A model generated the notes under the pieces. The model was given only the letters and a program-made list of their open reading frames with translations, made no database searches and was not told the origin of the DNA. The position numbers and the translations under genes are program-made. Of a DNA stretch of 64,000 nucleotides, positions 9,572 through 18,646 are shown piece by piece. Position 1 is the stretch's first letter, and the number at the start of each line of letters is the position of its first letter. Source of the stretch: Niabella sp. (GTDB taxonomy: Bacteria > Bacteroidota > Bacteroidia > Chitinophagales > Chitinophagaceae); the NCBI GenBank assembly GCA_027493055.1, contig JAPUDO010000006.1, positions 1 through 64,000 on the forward strand. Reading direction: 5' to 3'.

Positions 9572-9988
9572 TCAACCGGCTTCTACATACGCTTTAAAAC
9601 GTTCCAAAACTGACTGGTAAAAATCCTGTTGTACCTTTAACGGAGTTTGGCGTTCGGGATCGAAGGTATCCCGAACAATAGTATTACGATCTATTTGCTG
9701 AAATTCTACTGTCGACTTCCGTGCGCTATCAAGCATATACACAATAAGCTCATACGGAACAATTTGGTGGTATATACTTTTATGTTCAATACGCTCCTTG
9801 CCATCCTTCGTTTCCATTGCGTAACAGAATAGCCCGCTTTCAATGAAATCATTAAAAACATTAAAGCAGCGCCAGCCATCAGAAGGAACATTCCATTGCT
9901 CAATATCTTCAGGAGTTATCCATTTTTTCCAGACTTCATCAACCGGCCTATGCACCAGTATGTTCAGCACCATTCGTTCGGGTTCCAT
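9572..9988 (-). CDS. SRPBCC/AHSA1 domain protein
   Basis: A 138-residue START-like protein: RPVDEVWKKWITPEDIEQWN at the N-terminus, IYHQIVPYELIVYMLDS, and VRDTFDPERQTPLKVQQDFYQSVLERFKAYV at the C-terminus. It is distinct from the AHSA1 paralogue at 7354. It starts 9 nt after the VOC gene upstream, so coupling is likely. The ligand is unknown. Confidence 0.87.
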   Translation of the reverse strand: MEPERMVLNILVHRPVDEVWKKWITPEDIEQWNVPSDGWRCFNVFNDFIESGLFCYAMETKDGKERIEHKSIYHQIVPYELIVYMLDSARKSTVEFQQIDRNTIVRDTFDPERQTPLKVQQDFYQSVLERFKAYVEAG

Positions 9989-9997
9989 TTATAATAG

Positions 9998-10387
9998 CTA
10001 TTTCATGGAGTGCAATCCAATAGTATTTCCCTCTGTGTCGCTAACAAGCGAGCAAAATCCAAATTCACCAATGGACATTTTGGCCTGGCATATCTTTCCA
10101 CCCGCAGCTTCTACCCTGCTTTCTTCCACAGCGCAATCTTCACAACCAAAATAAATAACAACATTGCCACCCCCTGCTTTCATACCTTCCATTTTCACCA
10201 GCGAACCATTGGTGCCATGGGTATCCATATCACCTGGAAACATTTTCATTTGCATGGACATATCTGTAGGATCTGACATTTGCTCCAGCGTTATACCCAA
10301 TACTGTTTCATAAAACTTCGTAGCACGCTCCATATCATCTACATAAATTTCGAACCATACTACAGGATTGAATTTTTGATTTTCCAT
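9998..10387 (-). CDS. VOC family protein
   Basis: A 129-residue glyoxalase/bleomycin-resistance-like fold: NPVVWFEIYVDDMERATKFYETVLG at the start and GEFGFCSLVSDTEGNTIGLHSMK at the end. The frame is open upstream to 10471, but that extension would overlap the DinB gene. MENQKFNPVVW (ATG at 10385-10387) matches the family start and is chosen here. It is coupled to the AHSA1 gene downstream (9 nt). The function is unknown. Confidence 0.87.
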   Translation of the reverse strand: MENQKFNPVVWFEIYVDDMERATKFYETVLGITLEQMSDPTDMSMQMKMFPGDMDTHGTNGSLVKMEGMKAGGGNVVIYFGCEDCAVEESRVEAAGGKICQAKMSIGEFGFCSLVSDTEGNTIGLHSMK

Positions 10388-10413
10388 CGTTTTGATTTTT
10401 ATAATTGAAAGAT

Positions 10414-10857
10414 TTATTTGATCACTCCTTCTTTTCCTAAAAGCCTTCTCATATAACCTAACTGACCACAATGATAGATCTCATGGAGCACCAGGAATGT
10501 AGCATCTTCCTGTCCCTTTTCTGTGAGGTTATCAAACTTTTCCAAAAGTGGCATTAAACGGTTCTGACTCTCATTAAAAAGAGATTTTAGTTCCTCAAAA
10601 TCAAGAAAACCGTCCTTAGTATCTTTAGCATTAAAACCCCTGTCGTAAACTTTAAAATTTTTCCAGAGTGGTTTCTCTCCGAAAATCTGCAAAAGCAAGT
10701 TCCTGGAAAAAATAAGGTGTCCCAAAATCCAGTTCATAGGGTTAGATACCTCCTGTGGAAAGGTAAGACTTTCCTGATGCGTGATCCCAGATAGGTTTTT
10801 ATTTACCAACATATGGTTGGCATCGAGCTGGATTTTCAAAGTATCTTTTACCTGCAT
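10414..10857 (-). CDS. DinB family protein
   Basis: A 147-residue DinB/YfiT-like four-helix protein. The metal-ligand histidines of the family are visible in NWILGHLIF (after the first helices) and LHEIYHCGQLGYMRR (C-terminal). These proteins include thiol transferases and DNA-damage-induced proteins of unknown function. It is the first gene of the seven-gene minus-strand run, 26 nt before the VOC gene. Confidence 0.86.
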   Translation of the reverse strand: MQVKDTLKIQLDANHMLVNKNLSGITHQESLTFPQEVSNPMNWILGHLIFSRNLLLQIFGEKPLWKNFKVYDRGFNAKDTKDGFLDFEELKSLFNESQNRLMPLLEKFDNLTEKGQEDATFLVLHEIYHCGQLGYMRRLLGKEGVIK

Positions 10858-11002
10858 TTCTTTTCCTTTTTACAGTTTTTAAGACGTGATAAAAAATGAT
10901 ACTCAAAAATAACGCAGCCATGAGGTTTCCTGACTTGCCATTTGACAAGAAAAGAAGAATCTACTGCAATCGGTTGTGCAAAAATCTATCAGTCCTACAT
11001 AT

Positions 11003-11010
11003 TATATTTG
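11003..11010 (+). promoter_or_regulatory. Bacteroidota -7 element upstream of the GH2 gene
   Basis: TATATTTG fits the TAnnTTTG consensus of the Bacteroidota primary sigma factor and lies 16 nt before the start codon. No well-spaced -33 TTTG is evident. Confidence 0.5.
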
Positions 11011-11025
11011 TAGACACCTGAAAAT

Positions 11026-14000
11026 ATGGACTATATGAAGCGATTACTATGTTTACGGTTTCTTACCAGCTATTTATTGTTGTTACTAACCCAGCAGCTG
11101 GCAGCCCAGCAGTCATTTACGCCACAGTTTAATACGATAGCAGGATTCAGATATGGGTCGCAGGCAGCGCCAACCGGCAAAGAATGGGAGTCGCCAGGCG
11201 ATTTGTCTCTGAACAAAGAGCAACCACATGCTTATTTTTTCAATTTTCAAGATATTGAAGCAGCAAGAAAAGTTTTACCTGGTTTCAGCAATTATTACAA
11301 ATCGCTGGACGGCACCTGGAAATTTCATTGGGTAAAACATCCTGATGAGCGACCGGATCGTTTTTATGAAGAAACATTTGATGTTTCGGGATGGGAAGAT
11401 GTACCGGTACCCATGAGCTGGAATATTTATGGTATTCAAAAAGATGGCAGCCTTAAATACGGCGTGCCTGTCTATGTAAATCAAAAAGTAATTTTCCAGC
11501 ACCAGGTGAAAGTGGATGACTGGCAAGGAGGGGTAATGCGCACACCACCCCAGGATTGGACTACCTATACTTACAGGAACGAAGTAGGCTCCTATAAAAG
11601 AACCTTTGATGTTCCTGCCAGCTGGAACGGCAGGGAAGTCTTTATCAATTTCGATGGTGTAGATAATTTCTTTTATCTGTGGATAAACGGTAAATATGTT
11701 GGATTTTCTAAAAACTCCCGGAACCTGGCATCATTCAATATTGGCAGTTACCTTAAAAAAGGAAGCAACACTATTGCTGTGGAAGTGTACCGCAATTCCG
11801 ATGCTTCTTTTATTGAAGCACAGGATATGTTCAGGCTGCCGGGCATTTTCAGATCGGTTTACTTAACCTCAAAACCAAAAGTTGCTATCAGGGACATTAT
11901 AGCCATTCCCGACCTGGAGGCAAACTATACCAATGGCTCCTTAGCCATTACTGCTGATGTTCAGAATTTTGAAAAGAAACCGGCAAAAGGATATAAAATA
12001 GCTTATTCTCTATATGCAAACGAGCTGTACAGTGATGAGAACAAATTAGTAGCAGATGCTAACGCTATTGCCAGCCTGACCCAGGTGGTAAACGGTCAGA
12101 CTAATATTGCCACAACAAAGCTGAATGTTGTAAATCCTGAAAAATGGTCTGCTGAAAAGCCCTACCGATATACTTTGATAGCAGAACTGAAGGATGGAAA
12201 GAATAAAACCGTTGAAACCGTTTCCTTAAATGTCGGATTCAGGAAAGTAGAAATCAAAGACACCAAGGCAGCAGACGATGAGTTTGGCCTGGCGGGCCGC
12301 TATTATTACATCAACGGGAGAACCGTAAAGCTGAAGGGCGTTAACCGCCACGAAACCAATCCTGAAAAAGGGAAAGTAGTAAGTCATGAGCAAATGAAGG
12401 AGGAAATAATGCTGATGAAGCGGGCTAATATCAACCATGTCCGTAACTCGCATTATCCCGAAAGTCCTTACTGGTATTATCTGTGCGATAAGTACGGTAT
12501 TTACCTGGAAGACGAAGCTAATATTGAAAGCCATGAATATTATTATGGTGAAGCGTCTTTATCGCATCCCCCTGAATGGAAAGATGCGCATGTTGCCCGC
12601 AACCTGGAGATGGTTCATGCCACTGTTAATCATCCGTCCGTTGTTATATGGTCATTGGGTAATGAAGCAGGGCCGGGTAAAAATTTTGTAGCAGCTTACG
12701 ACGCTATTAAAACAGTAGATATATCCCGCCCTGTTCAGTACGAGCGTAATAATAATATAGTTGACATGGGTTCTAATCAATATCCTTCTATTGAGTGGGT
12801 GCGGGGCGCCGTTAAAGGAACCTACAAACTGAAATACCCTTTTCATATTTCGGAATATGCCCACTCAATGGGCAACGCATCGGGGAATTTAATAGACTAT
12901 TGGGAGGCCATTGAATCTACTAACTTTTTCATGGGCGGTGCTACCTGGGATTGGATAGATCAGGCAATGTATTATTACGATAAAGAAACCGGGGAGAAAT
13001 TCCTGGCCTACGGTGGCGATTTTGGAGACAAGCCCAATGACGGCACTTTTGTAAACAATGGTTTGATCTTCGCCGACATGAAGCCCAAGCCCCAGTACTA
13101 TGAGATTAAAAAAGTACATCAGAACGTTGGTGTTAAGGCAGTAGATATTCAAAAAGGAAAAATCGAAATATTCAATAAAAACTATTTTGTTTCATTAGAG
13201 GACTATACAATGCAGTGGTCTTTATATAAAGACGGGGTGGAAATAGAAAAAAGCACTTCGTTCATTGGGCCTAAAAATATCATTGTGCCACGGCAAAAAC
13301 AGGTTGTTGCTATTCCTTTTGATTACAAAAAATTAGACCCACAATCGGAGTACTTTGTAAAGATCCAGTTTTTATTAAATAAGGATATGCCCTGGGGCGG
13401 GAAAGGGTTTGTACAAATGGAAGAGCAACTTCCTGTAAAGGCTGCCGCAGGCAGAACTTCCATAGCTGCTGTTCAGTCCGGCGGGAAAATAAATATCGCT
13501 ACAGAAGGCGACCTGAAAGTATTGACCGGACCGGGCTTTACCGTAAAATTTGATATGAAAACCGGCACTATCTACAACCTGAATTATAACGGCAATACGG
13601 TTATCCGTGATGGCGAAGGTCCCCGGATAGATGGCTTAAGAGCACCTGTTGATAATGATAACTGGGCCTACCAGCAATGGTTCGAAAAAGGGCTGCATAA
13701 CCTTAAACACAAAGCATCGTCTAACGCTGTGTACACACGAAAAGACGGAGCCGTGGTGTTATCGTTCACAGTGGAATCACAGGCGCCTAATGGCGCTACG
13801 CTTCGGGGAGGTACTTCAGGCACTTATACTATTGTAGAAAATACCGACCATCCTTTTGGCGCTGATGATTTTAAACTGATCACTAATCCCGTATGGACTG
13901 TTTATCCTGACGGATCAATAGAATTAGAATCGGCCATTACCTCCAATGATGAATCGTTTGTGTTGGCAAGAATAGGATATGCTTTAGAAATGCCCGGGAA

Positions 14001-15090
14001 TTACGACCAATACACCTACTATGGCAGAGGGCCCTTTAATAATTACAACGACAGGAAAACAGCACAGTTTATTGAAGTGAATAAAAGCACGGTGGCAAAT
14101 CAGTTTGTGCCCTGGCCTAACCCGCAAAGTATGAGCAATAACGAAGAAGTAAGGTGGGCGGCTGTAACCAATAAGCTGGGGCAGGGAATTGTTTTTATTG
14201 CGAAAGATCACATGGCTACTTCGGCATTGCCCTGGACAGAGTTAGAGCTTACATTAGCAACACATCCGCACAAACTACCCAAAAGTTCGGGCAGCCATTT
14301 ACATATTGACGCTGCTGTAACAGGGCTGGGTGGCAATAGCTGCGGTCAGGGGCCTCCCCTGCAAAAGGACAGGGTAAAAGCCGAAAGCCGCACTTTCGGG
14401 TTTATGATAAGGCCGGTGGCCAATAATGATTATGCACAGAAATCGCAGGTCACTACTTCCGGCGATGCGCCTATTGTTGTTTCAAGAAACCGTAATGGTA
14501 ACGTTGCTATTTCTTCTCCGGACAGCACCGCACAATTCTTATACACGATCAACAATAATAAACCCCAGGTGTATAGTCAGCCATTCAATTTACGCAGCGG
14601 TGGTAAAGTAACGGCCTGGGATAAAAACAACCCGCTTATAAAAGTTTCTTTTGATTATCCCAAGATAGAAACAGTTCCTTTAGAAGTAGTGTTTGCATCA
14701 AGCCAGGAAACCGGTGAGGGCAATGCCAAGCACCTGGTTGATGGGAATCCCAACACCATCTGGCATACGATGTACTCCGTTACGGTAGCACAGTATCCGC
14801 ATTGGGTGGATTTTGATGCCGGCGAAGTAAAGAATATCAAAGGCTTTACTTATTTGCCCCGGCAAAACGGAATCAATGGAAATATTAAGGACTATAAAGT
14901 GCAGGTTAGCATAGATGGAAAAAGCTGGGGCAATGCTGTATCCGAAGGAAGCTTCAAAAGAAGCAGCAATCAGCAAACGATCATGCTTTCCCAACCAGTA
15001 AAAGGCCGCTACATCCGGTTTACTGCGCTCAGCTCGCAAAACGGGCAGGACTTTGCCGCAGGAGCTGAGTTCGGTTTGCTGGCAGATTAG
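11026..15090 (+). CDS. Beta-galactosidase, GH2 family, with C-terminal F5/8-type discoidin domain
   Basis: A 1354-residue exported enzyme (signal peptide about 1-28, ending QQLAAQQ; ATG 11035 is an alternative start). Domains in order: GH2 sugar-binding (about 65-275), immunoglobulin-like (about 280-405), TIM barrel (about 410-700), beta-galactosidase small chain (about 830-1130), a chitobiase-like segment (about 1150-1210) and an F5/8 type C/discoidin domain (about 1225-1354). The acid/base is E547 in SLGNEAG and the nucleophile is E610 in HISEYAHSMGN. The enzyme hydrolyses beta-galactosides, and the discoidin domain probably binds polysaccharide. It is longer than E. coli LacZ (1023) because of the extra C-terminal domains. 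It stands alone, without SusC/D genes beside it. Confidence 0.93.
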   Translation: MDYMKRLLCLRFLTSYLLLLLTQQLAAQQSFTPQFNTIAGFRYGSQAAPTGKEWESPGDLSLNKEQPHAYFFNFQDIEAARKVLPGFSNYYKSLDGTWKFHWVKHPDERPDRFYEETFDVSGWEDVPVPMSWNIYGIQKDGSLKYGVPVYVNQKVIFQHQVKVDDWQGGVMRTPPQDWTTYTYRNEVGSYKRTFDVPASWNGREVFINFDGVDNFFYLWINGKYVGFSKNSRNLASFNIGSYLKKGSNTIAVEVYRNSDASFIEAQDMFRLPGIFRSVYLTSKPKVAIRDIIAIPDLEANYTNGSLAITADVQNFEKKPAKGYKIAYSLYANELYSDENKLVADANAIASLTQVVNGQTNIATTKLNVVNPEKWSAEKPYRYTLIAELKDGKNKTVETVSLNVGFRKVEIKDTKAADDEFGLAGRYYYINGRTVKLKGVNRHETNPEKGKVVSHEQMKEEIMLMKRANINHVRNSHYPESPYWYYLCDKYGIYLEDEANIESHEYYYGEASLSHPPEWKDAHVARNLEMVHATVNHPSVVIWSLGNEAGPGKNFVAAYDAIKTVDISRPVQYERNNNIVDMGSNQYPSIEWVRGAVKGTYKLKYPFHISEYAHSMGNASGNLIDYWEAIESTNFFMGGATWDWIDQAMYYYDKETGEKFLAYGGDFGDKPNDGTFVNNGLIFADMKPKPQYYEIKKVHQNVGVKAVDIQKGKIEIFNKNYFVSLEDYTMQWSLYKDGVEIEKSTSFIGPKNIIVPRQKQVVAIPFDYKKLDPQSEYFVKIQFLLNKDMPWGGKGFVQMEEQLPVKAAAGRTSIAAVQSGGKINIATEGDLKVLTGPGFTVKFDMKTGTIYNLNYNGNTVIRDGEGPRIDGLRAPVDNDNWAYQQWFEKGLHNLKHKASSNAVYTRKDGAVVLSFTVESQAPNGATLRGGTSGTYTIVENTDHPFGADDFKLITNPVWTVYPDGSIELESAITSNDESFVLARIGYALEMPGNYDQYTYYGRGPFNNYNDRKTAQFIEVNKSTVANQFVPWPNPQSMSNNEEVRWAAVTNKLGQGIVFIAKDHMATSALPWTELELTLATHPHKLPKSSGSHLHIDAAVTGLGGNSCGQGPPLQKDRVKAESRTFGFMIRPVANNDYAQKSQVTTSGDAPIVVSRNRNGNVAISSPDSTAQFLYTINNNKPQVYSQPFNLRSGGKVTAWDKNNPLIKVSFDYPKIETVPLEVVFASSQETGEGNAKHLVDGNPNTIWHTMYSVTVAQYPHWVDFDAGEVKNIKGFTYLPRQNGINGNIKDYKVQVSIDGKSWGNAVSEGSFKRSSNQQTIMLSQPVKGRYIRFTALSSQNGQDFAAGAEFGLLAD

Positions 15091-15132
15091 CAGGAGGTTC
15101 AAAACTTCTGTAAATTAATTTTGCCGCAAAGT

Positions 15133-15183
15133 TGCAAAGGGCCAGGACATAAAGCTTTTTTTTCATGTCTTTGACCCTTTGCA
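15133..15183 (+). terminator. Long hairpin after the GH2 gene
   Basis: TGCAAAGGG (15133-15141) pairs with CCCTTTGCA (15175-15183), with further pairing of ACAT and ATGT inside and a T-run in the loop. It looks like a dispersed palindromic repeat that could also terminate transcription. Confidence 0.55.
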
Positions 15184-15191
15184 GCTAATTA

Positions 15192-15222
15192 TTTGCGTTT
15201 CGGGACAAGTGCAGTACTTTTG
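15192..15222 (+). promoter_or_regulatory. Promoter of the UPF0175/PIN pair
   Basis: A -33 TTTG (15192-15195) is separated by exactly 19 nt from the -7 TACTTTTG (15215-15222). This is a full match to the Bacteroidota TTTG-N19-TAnnTTTG promoter, 20 nt before the antitoxin start. Confidence 0.7.
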
Positions 15223-15242
15223 TACCAGTAAATAAGAGTAAT

Positions 15243-15509
15243 ATGGAAACAACCGCAATACCTGTAACCATTCCAAATGATATATTGGTAGCGTTAAACG
15301 AGACTGAACAAGAATTGAAAAACTATTTCCAATCAGGTATTGCTATGTTATTGTTTCAGGAAGGAAAACTCAGCTTTGGAAAAGCAATGCAACTTTCAGG
15401 TTTGTCCCGTTATGCTTTCGAACAGCTTTTAACACAAAACAGCATTCCTTTTTCAAATACAACAGCAGACGAAGTATTCACAGATTTGGCAAAGCTAAAT
15501 AACCTGTAA
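15243..15509 (+). CDS. UPF0175 family protein, probable antitoxin
   Basis: An 88-residue protein. The core FQEGKLSFGKAMQLSGLSRYAFEQLL is the UPF0175 helix-turn-helix-like signature. Family members are encoded directly upstream of DUF3368/PIN-domain proteins and are regarded as antitoxins. The next gene, 3 nt downstream, is such a protein. A well-formed promoter precedes it. Confidence 0.86.
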   Translation: METTAIPVTIPNDILVALNETEQELKNYFQSGIAMLLFQEGKLSFGKAMQLSGLSRYAFEQLLTQNSIPFSNTTADEVFTDLAKLNNL

Positions 15510-15512
15510 TCA

Positions 15513-15998
15513 TTGAAAGTCGTTGTTGCAGATACAGGTGTTTTAATTTCGCTTGGCTTAATTGGAAAGATTGAACTGATTGAAAACATCTTTGGTGAAC
15601 TCTATATAGCTGAAGCTGTTTGGAATGAACTGTGCAGTTATGATAATCCTGATTTTTCATTTGCTCAATTTGAAAAGCTAAAAAGCAAAGTTATGCCAAT
15701 CCATACAAAGAATTATCTGTCGGTTATTATGGATTATGGTGAATCAGAATCAGTCATCTTATATGAAGAGTTACAAGCCGATTTTCTTTTAATAGATGAC
15801 AGTAAGGCACGAACAATTGCCGAAGCACTTAATATTAACTGTATTGGCACATTAGGATTGCTGTTAAAAGCCAAAGAAAAAAACTTAATTAACGAACTCA
15901 AACCAATCTTCAAAAAATTTCTTTCAAACGGACGTTTTTTTTCAAAAAAGTTACTCAACAAAATTCTTGCTCGAACAGGTGAAGCGGAAATCAAATAA
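15513..15998 (+). CDS. DUF3368 PIN-domain-like protein, probable toxin
   Basis: A 161-residue protein starting at TTG 15513, 3 nt after the stop of its partner. The PIN-type acidic residues are visible in VVADTGVLISLG (N-terminus), YGESESVILYEE (middle) and LLIDDSKARTIAEAL. INCIGTLGLLLKAKEKNLI is the typical DUF3368 C-terminal segment. PIN toxins are Mg2+-dependent ribonucleases, but DUF3368 activity has seldom been tested. It forms a type II toxin-antitoxin-like unit with the UPF0175 gene. Confidence 0.85.
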   Translation: MKVVVADTGVLISLGLIGKIELIENIFGELYIAEAVWNELCSYDNPDFSFAQFEKLKSKVMPIHTKNYLSVIMDYGESESVILYEELQADFLLIDDSKARTIAEALNINCIGTLGLLLKAKEKNLINELKPIFKKFLSNGRFFSKKLLNKILARTGEAEIK

Positions 15999-16093
15999 TT
16001 GCCATTTGCGCGAGTTCCTGTAACGAGATAAACTTTAGACAAAATTGAATTTCGGACGGGGATTTCTGCAAAGGGATTGGAGTTATTTACACC

Positions 16094-16729
16094 TTATTCA
16101 AACACGTCCCTTACTTTAAACTTCAAAGCCGGGAAAAGAAAAGAGCTGATTTCATCTTCCTCGGTAAAAGGTTTGAGGCCTTCGTATTTGCCGCCTTTTA
16201 GTACATATACAAGGATTACTCTATCCTCCGGCTGTACCAGCCAGTATTCTTTCACACCACTTTCTTCATAAAGGTCGAATTTTATTCCCATTTCTTTTTG
16301 GGTGTTGCCTGGGGAAAGTATTTCTATTACCAGGTCTGGAGCGCCGATGCAGCCACGGTCGTCTATTTTTTCTGCATCGCAAACCACGCATATATCAGGC
16401 TGTACTACTGTAAAAACCAGGTCATCACCCTTTTGCTTCTTTGAGTTAGGTAGGCGCACATCAAAAGGAGCTGCGAAAACTTTACAAGGCTTGCCTCTAA
16501 GAAGGGATTTGATTTCCCAAAAAAGATTTCCAGAAATTAATTGATGCTTTGGGCTTGGTGCCGGGCTCATTTTATGGATCCAACCCCTAAAAAGCTCCAC
16601 TCTTTCCTTGAATTTCCACCGGAAATAATCAGCATAAGAATACCGCTCAGACAGGTTAAGCTGATCCAAGGAAGTAATAGCCCCGTAAGGCACATCGGGT
16701 TCTTCTAATTTGTTATGCTCTTCCGTCAT
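16094..16729 (-). CDS. Uma2 family endonuclease (DUF820), copy A
   Basis: A 211-residue PD-(D/E)XK-fold protein: RVELFRGWIHKMSPAPSPKHQ at the start, VVQPDICVVCD and GAPDLVIEILSPGNT (acidic core), then KEYWLVQPED. The frame is open to 16774, but MTEEHNKLEE (ATG 16727-16729) gives a protein exactly as long as its neighbour. It is nearly identical to copy B at 16758 except for one patch (residues about 66-81). Uma2 proteins are widespread restriction-like nucleases of unknown role. Confidence 0.85.
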   Translation of the reverse strand: MTEEHNKLEEPDVPYGAITSLDQLNLSERYSYADYFRWKFKERVELFRGWIHKMSPAPSPKHQLISGNLFWEIKSLLRGKPCKVFAAPFDVRLPNSKKQKGDDLVFTVVQPDICVVCDAEKIDDRGCIGAPDLVIEILSPGNTQKEMGIKFDLYEESGVKEYWLVQPEDRVILVYVLKGGKYEGLKPFTEEDEISSFLFPALKFKVRDVFE

Positions 16730-16757
16730 ATCGGTATATAAATATTCAAATAAGTTC

Positions 16758-17393
16758 TTACTCAAACACTTCACTCACTTTACATTTCAAATCCGGAAAA
16801 AGAAAAGAGCTGATTTCATCTTCCTCGGTAAAAGGTTTGAGACCAGTATATTTGCCACTTTTTAATACATATACAAGGATTACTCTATCCTCCGGCTGCA
16901 CCAGCCAGTATTCTTTTACGCCGCTTTCTTCATAAAGGTCGAATTTTATACCCATTTCTTTTTGGGTATTGCCTGGGGAAAGTATTTCTATCACCAGGTC
17001 GGGGGCGCCTATACAGCCACGGTCATCTATTTTCTCAGCATCGCAAACCACGCATATATCAGGCTGCACTACCGTAAAAACCAGGTCATCACCCTTTTGC
17101 TTCTTTGAGTTGGGTAAACGCACATCAAAGGGCGCCGTAAAAACCTTACAGGGTTTTTTCCTGAAAAACCTATAGAAAGAAGTTGAAAGAAAAATGGACA
17201 CCAACTGATGCCTGGGGCTTGGTGCCGGGCTCATTTTATGGATCCAACCCCTAAAAAGCTCCACTCTTTCCTTGAACTTCCACCGGAAATAATCCGCATA
17301 GGAGTACCGCTCAGACAGGTTAAGCTGGTCTAAGGAAGTAATGGCTCCGTAAGGCACATCGGGTTCTTCTAATTTGTTGGTATCGTCCGTCAC
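16758..17393 (-). CDS. Uma2 family endonuclease (DUF820), copy B
   Basis: A 211-residue tandem duplicate of the gene at 16094, lying 28 nt upstream of it. The start is GTG 17391-17393 (VTDDTNKLEE), chosen because it aligns with the start of copy A; the frame is open to 17483. The catalytic core PDICVVCD...APDLVIEILSPG is unchanged. Residues about 66-81 (IFLSTSFYRFFRKKP) differ completely from copy A (GNLFWEIKSLLRGKP), while flanking residues are almost all identical. Confidence 0.85.
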   Translation of the reverse strand: MTDDTNKLEEPDVPYGAITSLDQLNLSERYSYADYFRWKFKERVELFRGWIHKMSPAPSPRHQLVSIFLSTSFYRFFRKKPCKVFTAPFDVRLPNSKKQKGDDLVFTVVQPDICVVCDAEKIDDRGCIGAPDLVIEILSPGNTQKEMGIKFDLYEESGVKEYWLVQPEDRVILVYVLKSGKYTGLKPFTEEDEISSFLFPDLKCKVSEVFE

Positions 17394-17499
17394 GTTATTT
17401 GCATAAAGGTAATCAATTTGTCTCCATCTGTTTTGACCTGTCACACAATAGAAAAATAACATTCCCTCAAATGTCAAACCCATGAAAACTTTAGCAGCG

Positions 17500-18018
17500 C
17501 TACATCATTACTTTAAGTCGCTCTACAACTTTGATGAGTTGTTGCTGTATGGCAGGATCTATAATATCTCCTGGCAACACTTTTCCTTTCACACCATTAA
17601 TCAGCAGGCAGGTTTCATCATTAAAACACGCACCTACTGTTTGCATGATCAGCTTTATTTCCTCAAAAGTTTTTCTGCCATCGGCAGATGCAACAATTAA
17701 GGCTAAAGGCTTATTGGTAAAAATGGTTGTTGCAACGCACCATTCCAGTAAATTCTTCAATCCGGCCGGAATGCTGAAAATATATTCAGGACTGGTAATC
17801 AGTACGGCATCCGCCGCTTCAATTTTCTCCCGGATCAATTCAATAGCTTCCGGTACGTTTTGGGTAGCCTGAAGCACATCAAAATGCGGCAAAGACTTCA
17901 GCCCATCAAAAATCTCAATATGCAGGGCGCCGGAAAAATGCTGTGCAAGAAATTGCACTAATTTAAGATTTGATGAATTCGGTTGTGCGCTGCCTGTAAT
18001 TGCAAGAATATGCTTCAT
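17500..18018 (-). CDS. NADPH-dependent FMN reductase (flavodoxin-like)
   Basis: A 172-residue flavodoxin-like NAD(P)H:quinone/FMN oxidoreductase. It has the FMN phosphate loop GSAQPNSSNLKLV near the N-terminus and SPEYIFSIPAGLKNLLEWC in the middle, both signatures of the NADPH_dep_FMN_red family. The start is ATG 18016-18018; a TTG two codons upstream is possible. It lies 9 nt after the Crp-type regulator at 18028, so they share a transcript and possibly a stress response. Confidence 0.9.
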   Translation of the reverse strand: MKHILAITGSAQPNSSNLKLVQFLAQHFSGALHIEIFDGLKSLPHFDVLQATQNVPEAIELIREKIEAADAVLITSPEYIFSIPAGLKNLLEWCVATTIFTNKPLALIVASADGRKTFEEIKLIMQTVGACFNDETCLLINGVKGKVLPGDIIDPAIQQQLIKVVERLKVMM

Positions 18019-18027
18019 CCTCAAAGT

Positions 18028-18600
18028 TTATAACGATATATCTTTCCTGATACGGCTTAGCGAAGTATCTGTAACGCCCAGGTAAGAAGCGATCTGCTTA
18101 AGCGGCACATATTGAATGATCTCCGGCTTTTCTTTCAGCAGCTTTAAGTAACGGCTGGTTGCGGTTTCCCTTACCATATCAAGAGACCGTTGTTTGATAG
18201 CAAAAAGCTGGGCGGTAAACCAAAGCCTGCCCCATTCTACAAAACCAGGCATGGCATGAAACAGTTTTTGAAACATTTCAAATTCCATCTTCCACAAAAC
18301 ACAATCGGTAACTGCCTGCATATTCTCCTGCGAAGGCGTACGCTGAAACAGCGAAGAAGTAGAAATAACCAGCTCACCTTCTGTAAAAAACTCCGTAGTT
18401 ATTTCATCATTATTATAATCATACACGTAAGCCCGTGCCATACCCTTTTGCAGCACGTAATATTCATTGGCCACTTTTCCTTCGCGCAAAAGAATAGCGC
18501 CTTTCTCTGCTTCAACAGGTTCATGAGCTGCAGCAAGCGTTTGCAGATCTGCTTCAGTAAAAAGAGGGTGCCGGTATAATTCTTTAAATAATTGTTCCAT
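18028..18600 (-). CDS. Crp/Fnr family transcriptional regulator
   Basis: A 190-residue protein: cyclic-nucleotide-binding-like domain (about residues 20-120, with EKGAILLREGKVANEYYVLQKGMARAY) and a C-terminal winged helix (IQYVPLKQIASYLGVTDTSLSRIRKDI). The recognition helix ends the protein, as is usual for the many small Bacteroidota members. No Fnr-type cysteine cluster is present, so it is not an obvious oxygen sensor. It is probably co-transcribed with the FMN reductase. Confidence 0.9.
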   Translation of the reverse strand: MEQLFKELYRHPLFTEADLQTLAAAHEPVEAEKGAILLREGKVANEYYVLQKGMARAYVYDYNNDEITTEFFTEGELVISTSSLFQRTPSQENMQAVTDCVLWKMEFEMFQKLFHAMPGFVEWGRLWFTAQLFAIKQRSLDMVRETATSRYLKLLKEKPEIIQYVPLKQIASYLGVTDTSLSRIRKDISL

Positions 18601-18646
18601 ATAGCAATTAAACGTCTAAAATAGCAAATTAGTCTATAAAAATAAT

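Noticed and set aside
14698..15102. 134-codon minus-strand open frame
   Set aside because: Overlaps the discoidin domain of the GH2 enzyme; no recognisable domain. Shadow frame.
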